64,000 nucleotides of DNA from Phallusia mammillata. Lineage: Eukaryota; Chordata; Ascidiacea; Phlebobranchia; Ascidiidae. Under the pieces are notes generated by a model. That model was not told the origin of the DNA. It made no database searches and saw only the letters and a program-made list of their open reading frames with translations. Each line of letters begins with the position of its first letter. Within the stretch, counting starts at the first letter, position 1. Shown piece after piece: positions 43,163 through 55,702 of the stretch. The stretch is from positions 1-64,000 of the forward strand of contig QLIY01000878.1 in the NCBI GenBank assembly GCA_003260075.1, in the 5' to 3' direction. Made by a program: the position numbers and the translations under genes.

Positions 43163-43168
43163 AATAAA
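43163..43168 (+). terminator. Likely polyadenylation signal of the decarboxylase gene
   Basis: AATAAA about 300 bp after the stop codon at 42,858-42,860, and the first clear signal on this strand. The 42,861-44,351 interval otherwise holds one transposon and no gene. Confidence 0.5.
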
Positions 43169-43371
43169 TATGTACACAACAAAGCCAAGCATCGATAACT
43201 GAATCATGGTTTGGCTAAAAACATCTGTTGGGCACTGTTTTTGATATTGCTTAGCTTTTTATATCGTTGTCAGGGCAAGTGCAGTGTTGTATAAGCGACA
43301 AATATATGTATGTTAACACTCTCAACTTTTTAGCCCCGATTATGTTAGGTTTGAATAGTATGGGATAAAAC

Positions 43372-43681
43372 CAGGGGCCGGCAACCTTTCAGGCGACGAG
43401 TGCCAATTTACTTGTTGTTTCCGTGTGTTAATGACCTCGCGTGCCAACGTTTTTCAAAATAATAGTGGTTCGTGGCAGCAGGTATCGATAATAAAGAGAA
43501 AGCAGGGTGTTTTGTTCATGAAAGGGTGAATGTTAAGACAATTGCATGACAAAAACTATAAACTAGCAGTGTAACAGGTTAAATTGTTACTACAATATAA
43601 ACAGGCAAATCGGTTGGCCTGCCATGAAAAACCACTTAGCGTGCCAACCTTGGCATGCGAGCCAGGGGTTGCCAACCCCTG
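43372..43681. mobile_element. Non-autonomous hAT element, 310 bp
   Basis: Starts CAGGGGCCGGCAACC and ends GGTTGCCAACCCCTG, an inverted hAT terminal pair. Flanks GATAAAAC (43,364-43,371) and GATTAAAC (43,682-43,689) form an 8-bp target duplication with one mismatch. GTGCCAA motifs recur near both ends (GAGTGCCAATTT, GCGTGCCAACG, GCGTGCCAACC), as expected of transposase-binding subterminal repeats. Confidence 0.82.
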
Positions 43682-44351
43682 GATTAAACCATGGGTGTAT
43701 AAATGAAACGTCGTATAGCGCAATAGCAAGATAGTTGTAACTGTAATATTGATGCACGAGGGGCTAAAGAAACTAAAGTAAAAAAAATATTTGTTTCAGT
43801 TGAGTGTTTTTACAAAGTTGCCGTTCACAATTGACTTACAAACTAATCTGCCAATTGTAGTTTAAAATGCATAATTTGTAAATGTTTTGCACACCAAAAT
43901 TTTTCAAGAATAAATGACCTCAACGAACTTGGAAACGCAACATAAACCACAATCTCTACGATCAATCCCTTACAAATAGAAAGGCCTATGTTAACACACA
44001 TTCTCACATGTTATAACATACTTGGTACACTTGGTTGCAACAGCAAGTTTGTTAACATACGTCTTCCCTTCATATGCAATTTATCGCGCAAATAGACAAG
44101 TAGCCTGAAGCTATGAAACGTAACGACCAGTCTTACCTCTTCAAGTTAGAGTCAAGCTTATAGCTAGAAGCTATACTTTGTCAAGACAGAACTGAAGATG
44201 TTAATTTCGCAATGTTGATTCGTGAAGTTTGAAGTTAACATTTCGGCGTTTTGTCAGGTTTCTGTTTAAATCTGGATTTATCTGCAAAACAATATTTCAA
44301 GTGAATAGTTTTGCTGGACTTTTCAACGGGTTTTTGCGAAGCCTAAACTTC

Positions 44352-46102
44352 ATGGAAACAAAGCATTTAATCTGCTTCTTCGGTAAGTCAAGATTAAAGT
44401 CGTACGCATATTTTAAAGTGACTTTCTCCTAACTTTGTTCGGGTAAATCGGGTTTGCACGACGATAATCGACCTGTGGTGGAAAATAAATACCGGTGGTT
44501 TTACATAGTGACGTCAATCCTTTACGGTATCTACCGCTTTTGTCTTTTAGTGTGAATTAATAATATTTTCATAATATAGCGGCCGGTGCATTGTGTGCAT
44601 ATGTGACCCATTTTAACCGTTAAGGAATGTGCCTTTTGATGGTAAATATGACGTTTTAGCAGGTCAGAAAAACAACCATTCATCACCCAACTATTTAAAA
44701 AAAAGGACAGAAAATAACCAAAAACGCATGAAATAAAATAAGCCACAAATCCCCCCCCCCTTTCATAATATAGCGGCCGGTGCATTGTGTGCATATGTGA
44801 CCCATTTTGACCGTTAAGGAATGTGCCTTTTGATGGTAAATATGACGTTTTAACAGGCCAGAAAAACAACCTTTCATCGTCCAACTATTTACAACAATTC
44901 AAAGGACAGAAAATAACAAAAAACACATCAAATAAAATAAGCCACAAACTCAGAACTTTGGGATGTTAATATTTTGAGATAAGTATTTGAGACAAAAAAC
45001 TGCACAACTGGAAAGCTACTGATATGTTACTGATACATTTTTCCCCTGTTATGCACAAATAATCTTAGTGACATATGAAACAAATTTGTGCAACAAGCAA
45101 TGCACAGAACTATTGTATCAAGTTCAAAATCCTACCTAAAAAACCCTTAATATAAGTTAAGTGTGACCAAAAGCCCCGCAAATATGTTTCTGACCCCACA
45201 TCCCCCCCCCCCCACTGATACATTTTTCCCCTGTTATGCACAAATAATCTTAGTGACATATAAAACAAATTTGTGCAACAAGCAATGCACATAACTATTG
45301 TATCAAGTTTAAAATCTTACATAAAAAAAACCCTAATATAAGTGTGACCAAAAGCCCCGCAAATATGTTTCTAACCCCACATCTGCTAATAAACAATAAT
45401 AACAATGTATATGTTTACAGCACTACTGATACAGCAAGCAGTGGGGTATAAGAATTGTTATTACTGCTATTCGCGAAATCTTGGTTACTGCGCGAAAAAG
45501 GAGCTTCAAATTCACAAGGAGCACTGTCCACATTCAGAAGCAAGCCGATGTCATACTATCAGTTCAGGTTAATACAACAACAAATAAAACAAAAGTGAAT
45601 GCCCAGCGCAAAGAAGGTTAAGAAAAATAGACTTAAAAAGTAGTTTTTTTCACAGTGTAAACCAATAATCGCCAAACTATTTTTACTGGCCTAATATTAG
45701 GAAGTAGCACTATAAATGTAAGAAATACTCTACTAAACTATTATGTTTGACCAATTTTTAAATGGTAATTTTCTTTTTTTGCTTTTCAGTCACAGTGCAT
45801 ACGGGAAACGGTCGCACTTTGATCAAATATTGCAACAACACAATCAGCACGCCCCCCCCCCTTTCTTTTTTTGCTTTTCAGTCACAGTGCATACGGGAAA
45901 CGGTCGCACCTTGATCAAATATTGCAACAACACAATCAGCACATGTGAAAGTTTGAACCACAAAAAACATGGGGATGAGTTACTGTTGTGCTGCAGTTCT
46001 TGCGACAGCGGAGGCAACAGCTGCGGATATTTCAAACCATCTATAACCTTGGCTACATTAATCGCCACAGCACTAACTGTTTTACTTGCATTTGCCACTT
46101 AA
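44352..46102 (+). CDS. GPI-anchored Ly6/uPAR (LU domain) protein
   Basis: Three exons, 44,352-44,382, 45,421-45,567 and 45,882-46,102, give 132 residues. A signal peptide METKHLICFFALLIQQAVG is followed by YKNCYYCYSRNLGYC, SEASRCH, NTIST, LLLCCSSC and CGYF. That is the LU pattern: CxxC near the start, paired CC and a closing Cys. A hydrophobic C-terminus (TLATLIATALTVLLAFAT) after a small-residue region indicates GPI attachment. The family sits on the outer cell surface and acts in adhesion, receptor modulation and patterning. The conserved CN motif usual after the last Cys pair is replaced by GGNSCGY, so the end of the domain is divergent. A truncated duplicate of the third exon (45,790-45,850) precedes a C-run. 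The gene converges with the microseminoprotein-like gene. Confidence 0.82.
44567..45380. repeat. Two intronic C-run duplications in the LU gene
   Basis: About 44,567-44,749 restarts at 44,761 and about 45,029-45,199 restarts at 45,213, each after a C-run. Copies differ by 3-5%, including small indels. All of it is intron 1 of the LU-domain gene. Confidence 0.8.
45772..45950 (+). repeat. Duplicated start of LU gene exon 3
   Basis: The acceptor and first 60 nt of exon 3 (45,772-45,850) restart at 45,862 after a C-run. The copies are almost identical; only the second continues to the stop codon, so the first is not used in the gene model. Confidence 0.85.
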
Positions 46103-46657
46103 AATAGTAAAACCTTGTTGTTTTTTGTTCATTGTATTTTTTGACAGTTTGTGATTTTATGCTTCATTATACTGTGGCCATTATGAATGCAAGTGATGCA
46201 AAAAAGAATGAATTTGGCACGCCATCGCGGACTAATTTTACTTGTTTTTGTTTGTATACACTTTTGCCTGACGTATACATTCAGCTTTGCATAATTTCTA
46301 GCGCACGAGATAAGCAAAGACACGTTTCGACTTCACGTCTGTTCAATGTGCGGTGACTATACCTTTAATTGTTTATTTGCAGTAACCGCATTCAGGAAAT
46401 TTACTCATAGCACCGCGCTTTTACTTTATTTATTTTCTGTCACGAAAAAATCCACTATTACCGATTTCCTATGGAAATTAAAGACGTGTGATGTCATAGA
46501 CACGCTTGCAACGTTTTTTTGGTGTGAATGTTGAAAAAATTGGTAAATGTATAGTGCTGTGTTGCAAGAGCGTTTAGCAAGCAAAATTTTACATAATTTA
46601 ATAGGTACGAATTGCTTGTACCCCGAAGCAAAACAAATTTGATCCTCGATTTTGGTT
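46103..46657. other. Convergent intergenic spacer
   Basis: Contains the 3' ends of the LU-domain gene (plus) and of the microseminoprotein-like gene (minus). Short open frames on both strands have no recognisable domain. Confidence 0.5.
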
Positions 46658-46663
46658 TTTATT
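46658..46663 (-). terminator. Polyadenylation signal, microseminoprotein-like gene
   Basis: TTTATT on the plus strand is AATAAA on the minus strand, about 175 bp after the stop codon of the minus-strand gene ending at 46,837. Confidence 0.5.
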
Positions 46664-46836
46664 TCATTATCTGGGCGCAAATGGGCACAGGAAAAACGGT
46701 AGCAACGTAAGGAAATTAACAACAAAAACACACAGTTTAAAGATAACAACAAAAACAACAACAATAAAACATCATAGTACGGACGAAAATAAAACAAATC
46801 AATCTCTGTGTAAAGTAAAAAGCAAAAAAAGAAGAA

Positions 46837-48308
46837 TTATTTTCCAACAAAAGACATCGGTCCTTGGCAAGGAATTTTCGTGTTTTTCATGTAAACCTTG
46901 TACTGGCATGTTTGCCTGTTAAGCACAGCTTGACAAAAAGAAGGTATGCTGACGGGACGACCAACCCTGTAAAGTAGATGAAGGTTTTGTAAGTACTTGC
47001 AAAAACAAGCATTGGCAAATACACTGCGATGTAAAAACTTGTTATCGTGACCTATACAGCTGGACTGTACATGTTATGTACCATTTAGTACCTAGTAAAT
47101 CGGGTTCAACAAATCAAGTAATGTCAAGGAAAGATTACCTGGTCACTTTGATAAACAAAAAAGTCATGTGTTTATCGGTTTCATAATACGAGGCTAGTTG
47201 TGCGGCAAAATGACAAGCCAAGTTATATCAGTTAAATACAAGTCAGGTACAAAAAGTGCTGATTAGGCTTTACACACATGCTGCCCAAACAAAGCTTGCG
47301 CTAAGTGGGAACTTCAGCAAGCAACTGCTGATTTGTGCTTCGCTTAAAACCAAATGAGAAAAAAGAATTGCCAATTTATCGCGCAATGGCAACGCAAAGC
47401 AAAGATAGTCTAATCTGTGCGCGTGGTTTTGAGAATAGGTTTCGGCAAAAATAAGCATATTTTGTATTTCATATTTCATAAAGGTAACACTAGGATTTGT
47501 TTTTACTTACGTGCAACAACCCATTGTCGTCGCCATGGTAACGTAATTGACGAATCGGAATGAAGGCATGGTGTCAGCATAGAAATCAAAACTGACGGGA
47601 GGGCATTTAAAGTTGACTGCTGCCTCTTGAGAAATGAAGGTTTCATGAAACAGTCCATTGTCATTTTCCGAATCCGTTTCAAATTGAGCGGTGATCTTTG
47701 ATTTTTTCACTGATTTAATGCGAGGTAGCAATTCGAGACAAAGTTTCTGCAAAAGAATATTTAAAAAATGATTCCCTAATTTGACTTCTATTGTTAAGTG
47801 ATGAAAATATATTCAAGTTGGTTTTTGACCAAATTTATAGGCACATAATGTTCATTAAAGGCAAAATATCCTTGATTCAATATGCACAATTTTTGATTGA
47901 TTTTTCTGCTTAATACAATAAAAACACAAAAAAACTGGGTGTTAGGCTACTTACCACGTTTTGTTTCTGTTCTGTGCAGTCGCATCTGGTACATTGTGGG
48001 GTTACCCAGTTTTCACCAGCTTTGTATGTTTTATTGGTTTCAACATCGAAACAAGTGTTGGATAAATAACACGCGCTTTCGGCAAGACTGACATAACATG
48101 CGACCAACAAAGTGGCACTTGCGAATATCTGAAAAACAATAAACTTTTTGAAAAATGATGTTACCGTAATGAAAGAATGGAAGTATTTAAAGTGATAAGT
48201 TGAACAAGACAAGCAGATAAATTGAAAGCATAAGTTAAGTCACAAAATAAAAACTGTTACAGTCACAAAATGCAAACAGTTTAGTTAACTTACCGTGATA
48301 GTGTTCAT
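46837..48308 (-). CDS. Secreted microseminoprotein-like (MSMB/MSMP family) protein
   Basis: Four exons on the minus strand (48,294-48,308, 47,955-48,128, 47,511-47,746, 46,837-46,966) give 184 residues. The first exon is only 15 nt (MNTIT), and the signal peptide spans the junction (MNTITIFASATLLVACYVSL, ending near AES). The mature start ACYLSNTCFDVETNKTYKAG, then W..PQCTRCDC, matches the first half of beta-microseminoprotein and MSMP. The second half has GCCTTVGRPVSIPSFCQAVL and TCQYKVY...PC, the usual CC, C, C.Y.V, C arrangement. Between them lies an insertion of about 70 residues (KITAQFETDSENDNGLFHET), which makes the protein nearly twice the family length. These are small extracellular Cys-rich proteins found in seminal fluid and other secretions, with proposed chemokine-like or inhibitory roles. 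The function here is unknown. Confidence 0.82.
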
Positions 48309-48429
48309 TCTCTTGGTTTGAAATAAGTTTTTTGATAAGTTCAAAATTTAGAAACTAAGCCTTATAATCTAGAGAAACACAAAAAAATTAGTACATAGCT
48401 GAAACGGTTTGCAAAATAACACCAAAATT

Positions 48430-48647
48430 TAAACAATTAACAGAACAGCTGTAGATCTATAGATCTCGTTTGGACTGCATCAGTGACCCAATCACGACAT
48501 ATATACCCTTCAAACGGTGGCCCACACCCACACAAACACCTTTCAGGACCAGGCGGCGTCGTGGACGGCCCCGGACGAGCCCACGCTAGGCCTTTTGCAC
48601 CAGCTGGTACCACAAACATAACGCTGCACCTTCTTATCGGTAAATAC

Positions 48648-48650
<3 letters not shown>
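48430..48650 (-). promoter_or_regulatory. GC-rich 5' region with a TATA-like box
   Basis: About 190 bp upstream of the microseminoprotein-like start, the minus strand carries GGGTATATATGTC (TATA core at about 48,499-48,505), preceded by an unusually GC-rich stretch (48,520-48,620) for this genome. The placement suits a promoter, but the following 52-nt C tract makes the local assembly doubtful. Confidence 0.35.

Positions 48651-48702
<52 letters not shown>
48651..48702. repeat. 52-nt C tract without a duplicated flank
   Basis: Long homopolymer, the last C-run in the window; all runs to the right of 60 kb are G. Unlike the others, no restarted flank is seen. Long poly-Gly and poly-Pro open frames across it are artefacts. 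Confidence 0.9.
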
Positions 48703-48704
<2 letters not shown>

Positions 48705-51700
48705 ATTAAGACCAAGCCCTGTCGAGAGTGATCCAACCATCCCACACGCCTCGTATTTATGCCGCTCGCGCTCAAGAAGAAAGCATACTGTGACGTAACA
48801 GTTTCATGGCGTAGTGCTAAAAATCGCGGCACGTGTGAGACCGCGCACTGGAAATAGCACCGTGAAGTTTTTATGCCGCGAATTCTTGGTGACGCGTTGC
48901 AGATGAGACAACGACATTTTTATTTTTGTCATTATTTACATTATCGTGCAGTTTTCAGCCACAGAATGCGGTTTAATCGTGAAATTTGTACCGTACGTTC
49001 GCAAATTGGTCTGCTTCTATAACTGAACAATCCAAATTAAGATATTAAGTAACCAAGGAAATTTTGCCAACAAATGCAAAGTGTTTTTTTATCGGCGACA
49101 TATTTGGTCGTTCGCACATTCGGTCATTGGTGCACGAACAAAATAATCGCATTCCAAATTACTTTTCATGCAAATACTCAGGCATTATAAAGAATGCTGC
49201 CAAAGTCAGAAGGGCAAAAAAAGACAGTAATGGTATTTATTTCTCCAATCACTTCTCGATAATGTTCCAAACTGTTACAAGCAAAGTTTTTAAAGCTCGT
49301 ATAACCGTTACATGTGAAATGAAAAGACATACTCCACAAACGTGCGGTATAGAATAATTTATGACCATAATTTCAATACCGTGTAACGTAAGGCATGCTA
49401 CGACAAGATTTAAATAAAATCAGAATACATCTTTACCTGTAATGTCGGGTGGATGTTGCACGTAAAATGTGATAACAACAGATTTAGCGGTTAACGTGCA
49501 AACACACCTTACAGAAAAGAGACTTTAACGTCGCCGCGCGTTTCCAAAAATAACCCGGGCTGCAATTAAGATAAAACACAGGCCACGGCTAAACCCGGTA
49601 CTTGCAAATATAAGATAATTATAAGTGTATGCGTTCACGGCCAAAGCTCTCTCGAATTAGTTGTCGAGAAAAGGTTTGTGGTTCTACTTAGGAAATTTTT
49701 TTTGAAATTAGGTACTATCTTTGAATCGCTTTCAACTTTTTGCGCGGCTCGTTTTCTTATCGCTAATCAGAAACTTATTATTGAACGAAAGCGCCAAATT
49801 AAACCCGAGGAGATTTTTCTATTTGAGATAATCATTGTTTAAAGGCACTAATACTTGGAAAAAAATTACACGTATATGTTATGTATGTGGCTGAAACAGG
49901 TCAAAAACACGGTACAAATTTCAGCTCTGGTAAATTCCACCTAAGCAGCCTATAGGAAACTGACCTGACCAAACTTAGATAACAATCAAGTTTTTGACAC
50001 TTTATATAGCTATAATTCTGATTATGATTTTTGTGAGTGGCGCAAAAACTCCCCGATCGCATTGCTAATCCATGTGCAACGAAAACAATGTAAATTTGAT
50101 CTTTAGGCAATGTGACGTGACAATCTCCTACGTCATAGTGGTTAAATAATCATCACTTGATAAGAGGATTGTATTTGACAAAAGGTGAATTGTGATTTGC
50201 ACTATTAGCAAACAAACATATCAGCAATACAATGCGATTGTGGCAAAATTAAATTTGGATGCTGCCCAAGACCGGACAGGATTTAAACTCATGTAGTTTA
50301 GGTATTTCACGTGCATTGGTAACCAAACGTTCGAACTTACATGTTATCTGTGTTAGCTTAATTCGAAATTGCAATAAACAATGTAAATCGGAAGAGGGTA
50401 TTTAATCTTTGTAGCAGTAACATAGGATTATTAAGAGTATTTTGGGAAACACGCTTACACACAAAACCAAACACACTCCATGACATATCGTGGAAACACA
50501 AATCAATTTTCTACCACAGTGGTCTTCGATACCAGAAAATTGAAATTCCTGTGTCATTTTTTCGCACCAAAAGCATAACAATTCCGCAATGTTAAATACG
50601 TCTGCAAATCCACATTCCAGCAAATGTTGGTACACTAATACTGGTTTTGCTCAGATGATTTAAAAAGGTTGAAATTTTGACTGAATTGCGCTTTATCTCA
50701 GTTAAATGTACTTGGAATCGGATTAATTCCGCTTAAGGTCGTGGCTGCAAGTATCATACGGCAAATCAAGCAAAAACGGCTACAATACACAAAGGAAACA
50801 TTCCTGGCATTTTAACACAACGTATTATGTCACTTTTGTTTCACTGGGCAATGCTGCCGAAATTTTTGACATTCTTTAGATTTTTTTTTGCTTTCGGCAC
50901 AAGTACAGAAATAGTCGAAAACGAGTTACAACGTTTGGTTACTCCCTAACATGGGGGGAGAAAGTATTAGTGTCTGACACAAGAATAACATTTCATCACC
51001 AAGCCGCGCCTGTGTCACTAAATATTTATACAACTGATTGGCGTGCCCGGTTCGCTAACCTTTGGGAACAAAGAATATTTGTTTCTGTTTAGCAGCCGCA
51101 TTTCCTTTCAATATACTTTCTCTTTCATAGGGTTACTTTTTATGGGAATGAATCATTTCGGGTCTAACCGTCTCAACGTCTGCATAATGAATGACTGCGT
51201 CTTTCTCCGTCGTAAAGATATTATCGGCACTAAACATAGGATTATCTTGATAGCAATTCGGCTTAGCGTGTCCCTGCCAATTTACCCTAAAAGTATTTGA
51301 AAACATTTTAGCATTTAAATATAATTACAGGACAAGCAATGCACCAATCCTTTTTAGGTAGCTAGATCGAATTCAACGTATACGGTGGTATTTGTAGTTG
51401 AGTGTCATTTCTATGCGTTTAACAGTTAGAAAACTAAATACATTCTACGAAAAATATCGAATCAACTTCCCCACTTAAAGACTTTCTGCAGCCAGATCTC
51501 TATACATAACTATGGAGAGCTTTCGAACAACCCACTGTAAAGTTGGCATGTAACTGACAACGCATCTCAGCGATCCGTTAAATAAGACGTAAAATATTAA
51601 ATTAACAGCAAAGTATTGAACATACAACTGGGTTCAATACTAACCTTAATGTGACGCGACACTCTAGCAGTAAATGAAGCAACTCAGACAAGTAGGGCGA

Positions 51701-54700
51701 ATTAATAGACATGTTTATCGTCTATAAATATTTGCGTGTCCTTTAGAAACTAATGAGCGTCATTAGAAATCGTCGCAACCTACGATGTGAAGCATTGCAA
51801 CGTGTTCACGTACTTCAAGCAGGAAACTAAATAGAAGGCGGACCGTTTTACCTTTCGCACGACAACATTGTGTTGGACCTATTGCACAAGTTCATTTTCA
51901 TTGGTAGTAACTAGTAAGACCAATATTCGAACACTACAAATGCCTGTAAGTTTAATTTAGTTGTGAATATCTGTGAAATTAAATGAATATCTGCACAATA
52001 AAGTTTAAATGCACTATTCAGCTGGATCGCGACCAAGCTGGTAGGTTTGTGACGTCAGAAGCTACATAAATTCTTTATTCGTGACGTAAAAATTTGCTGA
52101 TTGCGGCACGTTTCCAAGCAAACGGTACGTCACATTTCCACGAGTGGTACGCAGCGTTACGCGTTTTCAACACGAAAACAAAGGTTGTTTGCGTGCAACA
52201 GACATTTAAGCTTTTGCATTGGTCAACTATATTTGGTAAAAGGAATTCGAATACCTCTGCGGTTTCAATTTCGTAAGGTTAAGTCTTTAAAATTTGATGT
52301 GCACGCGAGACGTAAGCGGTTTTGAAGGCAATATTTATATCTCATTATTTGCGCGCGCAGTTAAATAAAGGTTCCCACAGCCCACAGCAAACGCAATATA
52401 CGTAAAACATGAAACCGTTAATAATAATTCGATTCCGTAATTAAAAAGTTATGTGGTGAAATGAAACGCAAGATTTGAGTGCCTCAATTGATGTGAGATC
52501 TTTTGGAAACCCGTTATACACGGCATCGTGCGCTTCATAAGTGAAATTGCTTAACAGCATGCAAGGATCAACAACACATTTTTCTTTGGTAATCGACTAA
52601 ATTTACTTTTGTTAAGAACTATAGGTACTTGCGTATATGACAGACGTTGTTGTAAGTGTCTAGCCAGCCTTCAGACAAAACGGCAAAATTTTGTAATTAT
52701 AAGACACCATTAAATGCCAGACAACAATAAACCAATAAAGTGCAACGGAGGACAAGATGACTACCTCAAAGTTGCAAAAACAACCAGGGCCACTATAACA
52801 AACGCTATACAAATGGGGCGTATAATATTTGCATTTTCTGTACTGTCACTACATTGCACAGATACTGGCAGAATTTTCTGGTATTTAAAAGTTAAGTGGC
52901 GACATGCCATAGTAATGAAGGGGATTTTTACTGCCACTTACTATAGACATGTTTAAGTGTGTGTGGGTGAAATTACAAAACTTACAAAGTGTTTTCTGTC
53001 AAAAGTATTTCCGAATATGTCAAAATATTCCTCTTACATAATAGCTTAATATTAATCTAATTAACATGTCAATTCAATGATTGGAATTAGACGTGCACTT
53101 GAGGCGAGCATTTTAATTGTAATTACAAAGCAATTAAACTGAATATTTGCGGACTCATTTCAAAACGGCTTAAAAGTCGTTTACTTGAGATTGACAATCC
53201 ATTTTTGGCGACCAAACCTTATTTGGGAAATGCAATACATCAATGCTAGACAGACAGCAAAGAAAACATAATGACAGATATTTAAATACAACTTAATGTT
53301 TTGGATCATGTTGCTTTTTTACACGCATTTAGCTAAGTCAAAGATCATTACAAGTTGCGAAAATGATTTAAATACAAACACTAACGTAGAATAGGCCTAC
53401 CATATTTCCATCCCCAGAAAGGAGGACACATTGTTGAAACAACATGAAAACAATACTTTAAGGCCTCCCAAAAATAAAAGCTTCAGAAGTTAGACGGTAT
53501 ACAATAGTTTTTGGATAAAGTTTAACGTTTATCATCACAACACTAAAATAAGCTTGTATTTTCAAAATGGAAAACCTGTATTCTTTAAAAATTAAGCTGA
53601 AGATGTATATTTGGCTGCTTTCAAAGGCATAATTGTCACATATGTATTTGATAAATCAGAAATTCCTTAAAAAGGAGGACATTTGGGCATTTTTTCTTGT
53701 CCTCGGAGGACAACTTGTTTTTGATAAAAAGGAGGATGCACTCCAAAAAGAGGACGTAATGTAGCATGTATCCAAGTTTAATCGCCAAAATTTACTTTTT
53801 GAAAAGATTTAAGCAGATCTGTTGGTTTTCTGTCTGATCATTAGGATTCGTTTTTTTGTTAATAGTAATCCTTGACAGTATTTTTTGCGGTTTGGGATTG
53901 AGCCATGAATTGCAAAAAATCGAGTTGTGTTAGTTAGTCATTGTAATAGTTGTGCAACTTTATTCGAAAAACGTATTAACGCGGTACGTGACTTCCTGTG
54001 AACATCTTTTTGATCATCCGACTACGGAAATTAAAACCCCTGAGTCATTCCGCCTTTAAACAAATCGACGTAGTGTCGGTGCGTGGGCTGATGTGGCAAA
54101 AAAGTTTGCCTAAAAAAACGAAAGGAAACATGCACTTACCATTTATTTTGTCGGAAACTCCTTGTCTCTCTATTTAGCAAACCCATAGTGGTGGGTAAAA
54201 AGCAAGAGCGATCTTTGGTAGGTGCCGATCATTTTCTATTCTTATTACTGGACAGTCCATTTTAAATCCGCCCAGTTCGTAGGCTACGTGAGAAAACCGA
54301 TCATTGTACTTGCTGTAATGACACGACCTGTCACAAAAACGCCCGTTAAGGATGATTGACATACTGGGACAAGTAGGCTATCACAACAATGGAAAACAAG
54401 TCTTACCTGCAGATTGCGCAATCCATGTACTTTACTTTCACCGCAATTTGTAGAGTTTGCCAACTTTCTACAACTTGTTTGTCATCCGGTCATCGAGATA
54501 CGCGCCACCAATTAGTATAAGCCACTTGATGCGTTACGTGCCCACACACATGTGTCTAATTTTAGCGGGTTGTGAACATCAGGTTATCACCAGTTGTTTT
54601 TAATGCACCGGAATTCATATACTAGATTGCACTACGATACAGCCTTAACAGAGTTGTAAGCCGAACTGAAAATGGGCGGGAGCCCGAAAATACGAGCCCG

Positions 54701-55702
54701 AAACCCGGTCAGGGTCCGTTTTTTTTAAGTCCATAATAGGCCAGAAAGTACAGGTAAATAAAAACAATGTCGAGTGTGGGGTGAGGTCCGAATCAAGTCC
54801 GTTTTATTGAAACTAATGTCAGGAATAACAAGTGTACACGAAAGGCTGACTGTGTCTGTGCAAAATCTGATAGTTGTGTGGTACTACTGTTATTTCGAGG
54901 GTTTCATTTTTGTTGGTATGAACCTTGGATGTCCCATTGACACGACACAAAATGCCGCATGTCCACTTTTGTCTTTTATGAGCAGAATCACTTTTATTAT
55001 TGTACCATGCTAACTCTTTACTCCCACTACGTGGTTGTACTGCATACCTTTCAAGCAACGTTGTGTGGCTTGCAAGTTGCAAAAAAACAAATTGCAGAAC
55101 AATAACAGCATGTTATTGTTTCCACGGCAACTAGCGATTAAAAACTGTAATAATTGTCGCCAAAAACATGATGCTTAGTTTTTGACAACTACGTAATTTT
55201 AAACAAGCAATTAGTGAAAAATATGTAAGTTGCACATCGTTAAAAGCATTGGTGTACTGCAAGACACTAGTTCTTACTTCTTTATTATGGGATTTTCCGG
55301 CAAACAGCAGCTGCGGGGACAGTTGAAATCGGCATCCATTATTCAGACATTTTGGGAGAAACGACTTGGCCCTTGCCGCTTCTGAATCCACGTGACAAAA
55401 AACATCCACAATGCACTTCAGTTTTTTACAATGTAAGATGAGCGCAAACTACTATTTATTTTTTTGTATTTGTTGTGATGTTGAAATCAAGTTGTATAAT
55501 GTTAAATTAAGATACGGTAAGTTTTTTTAAATATTTTTAGTGTTGCAGGATAGACCAATACTTTGTATATCTCACCTAAAAAACATCTAGTTACCGTCAA
55601 CTCATCCATAAAAAATCGGAAAGGAATTCAACGTTTGACTTGGAAACAACTTCAGTCGCGACTTTGCAAAGAACAGCTGCGGAAATTGTTTGTCATAAAC
55701 CA
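48703..55702. other. Gene-poor intergenic region
   Basis: Seven kilobases without a convincing coding exon on either strand. Open frames of 60-97 codons lack domains, consistent borders and coding-like composition. Near 53,390-53,770 there is a stretch with repeated AGGAGGACA-like motifs that may be an old transposon. Regulatory DNA for the two divergent flanking genes (microseminoprotein-like to the left, FET to the right) should lie here. Confidence 0.5.
54645..54740. repeat. GCCCGAA-family repeat, third copy
   Basis: ACAGAGTTGTAAGCCGAACT, then GGGAGCCCGAAAATACGAGC, resembles the left end and interior of the element at 13,497-13,862. No right end was identified, so it is a fragment. Confidence 0.5.

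Noticed and set aside
48437-48832. Open frames rich in Gly or Pro across the C tract
   Set aside because: They exist only because a 52-nt C run reads as Gly or Pro in all frames. The same holds for the frame at 4928-5122.
49064-49357. 97-codon frame in the gene-poor region
   Set aside because: Low-complexity composition typical of AT-rich non-coding DNA, with no domain and no supporting neighbouring exons.
55131-55409. 92-codon minus-strand frame upstream of the FET gene
   Set aside because: No recognisable domain or matching splice partners, so it was not called, although a small divergent gene cannot be ruled out.
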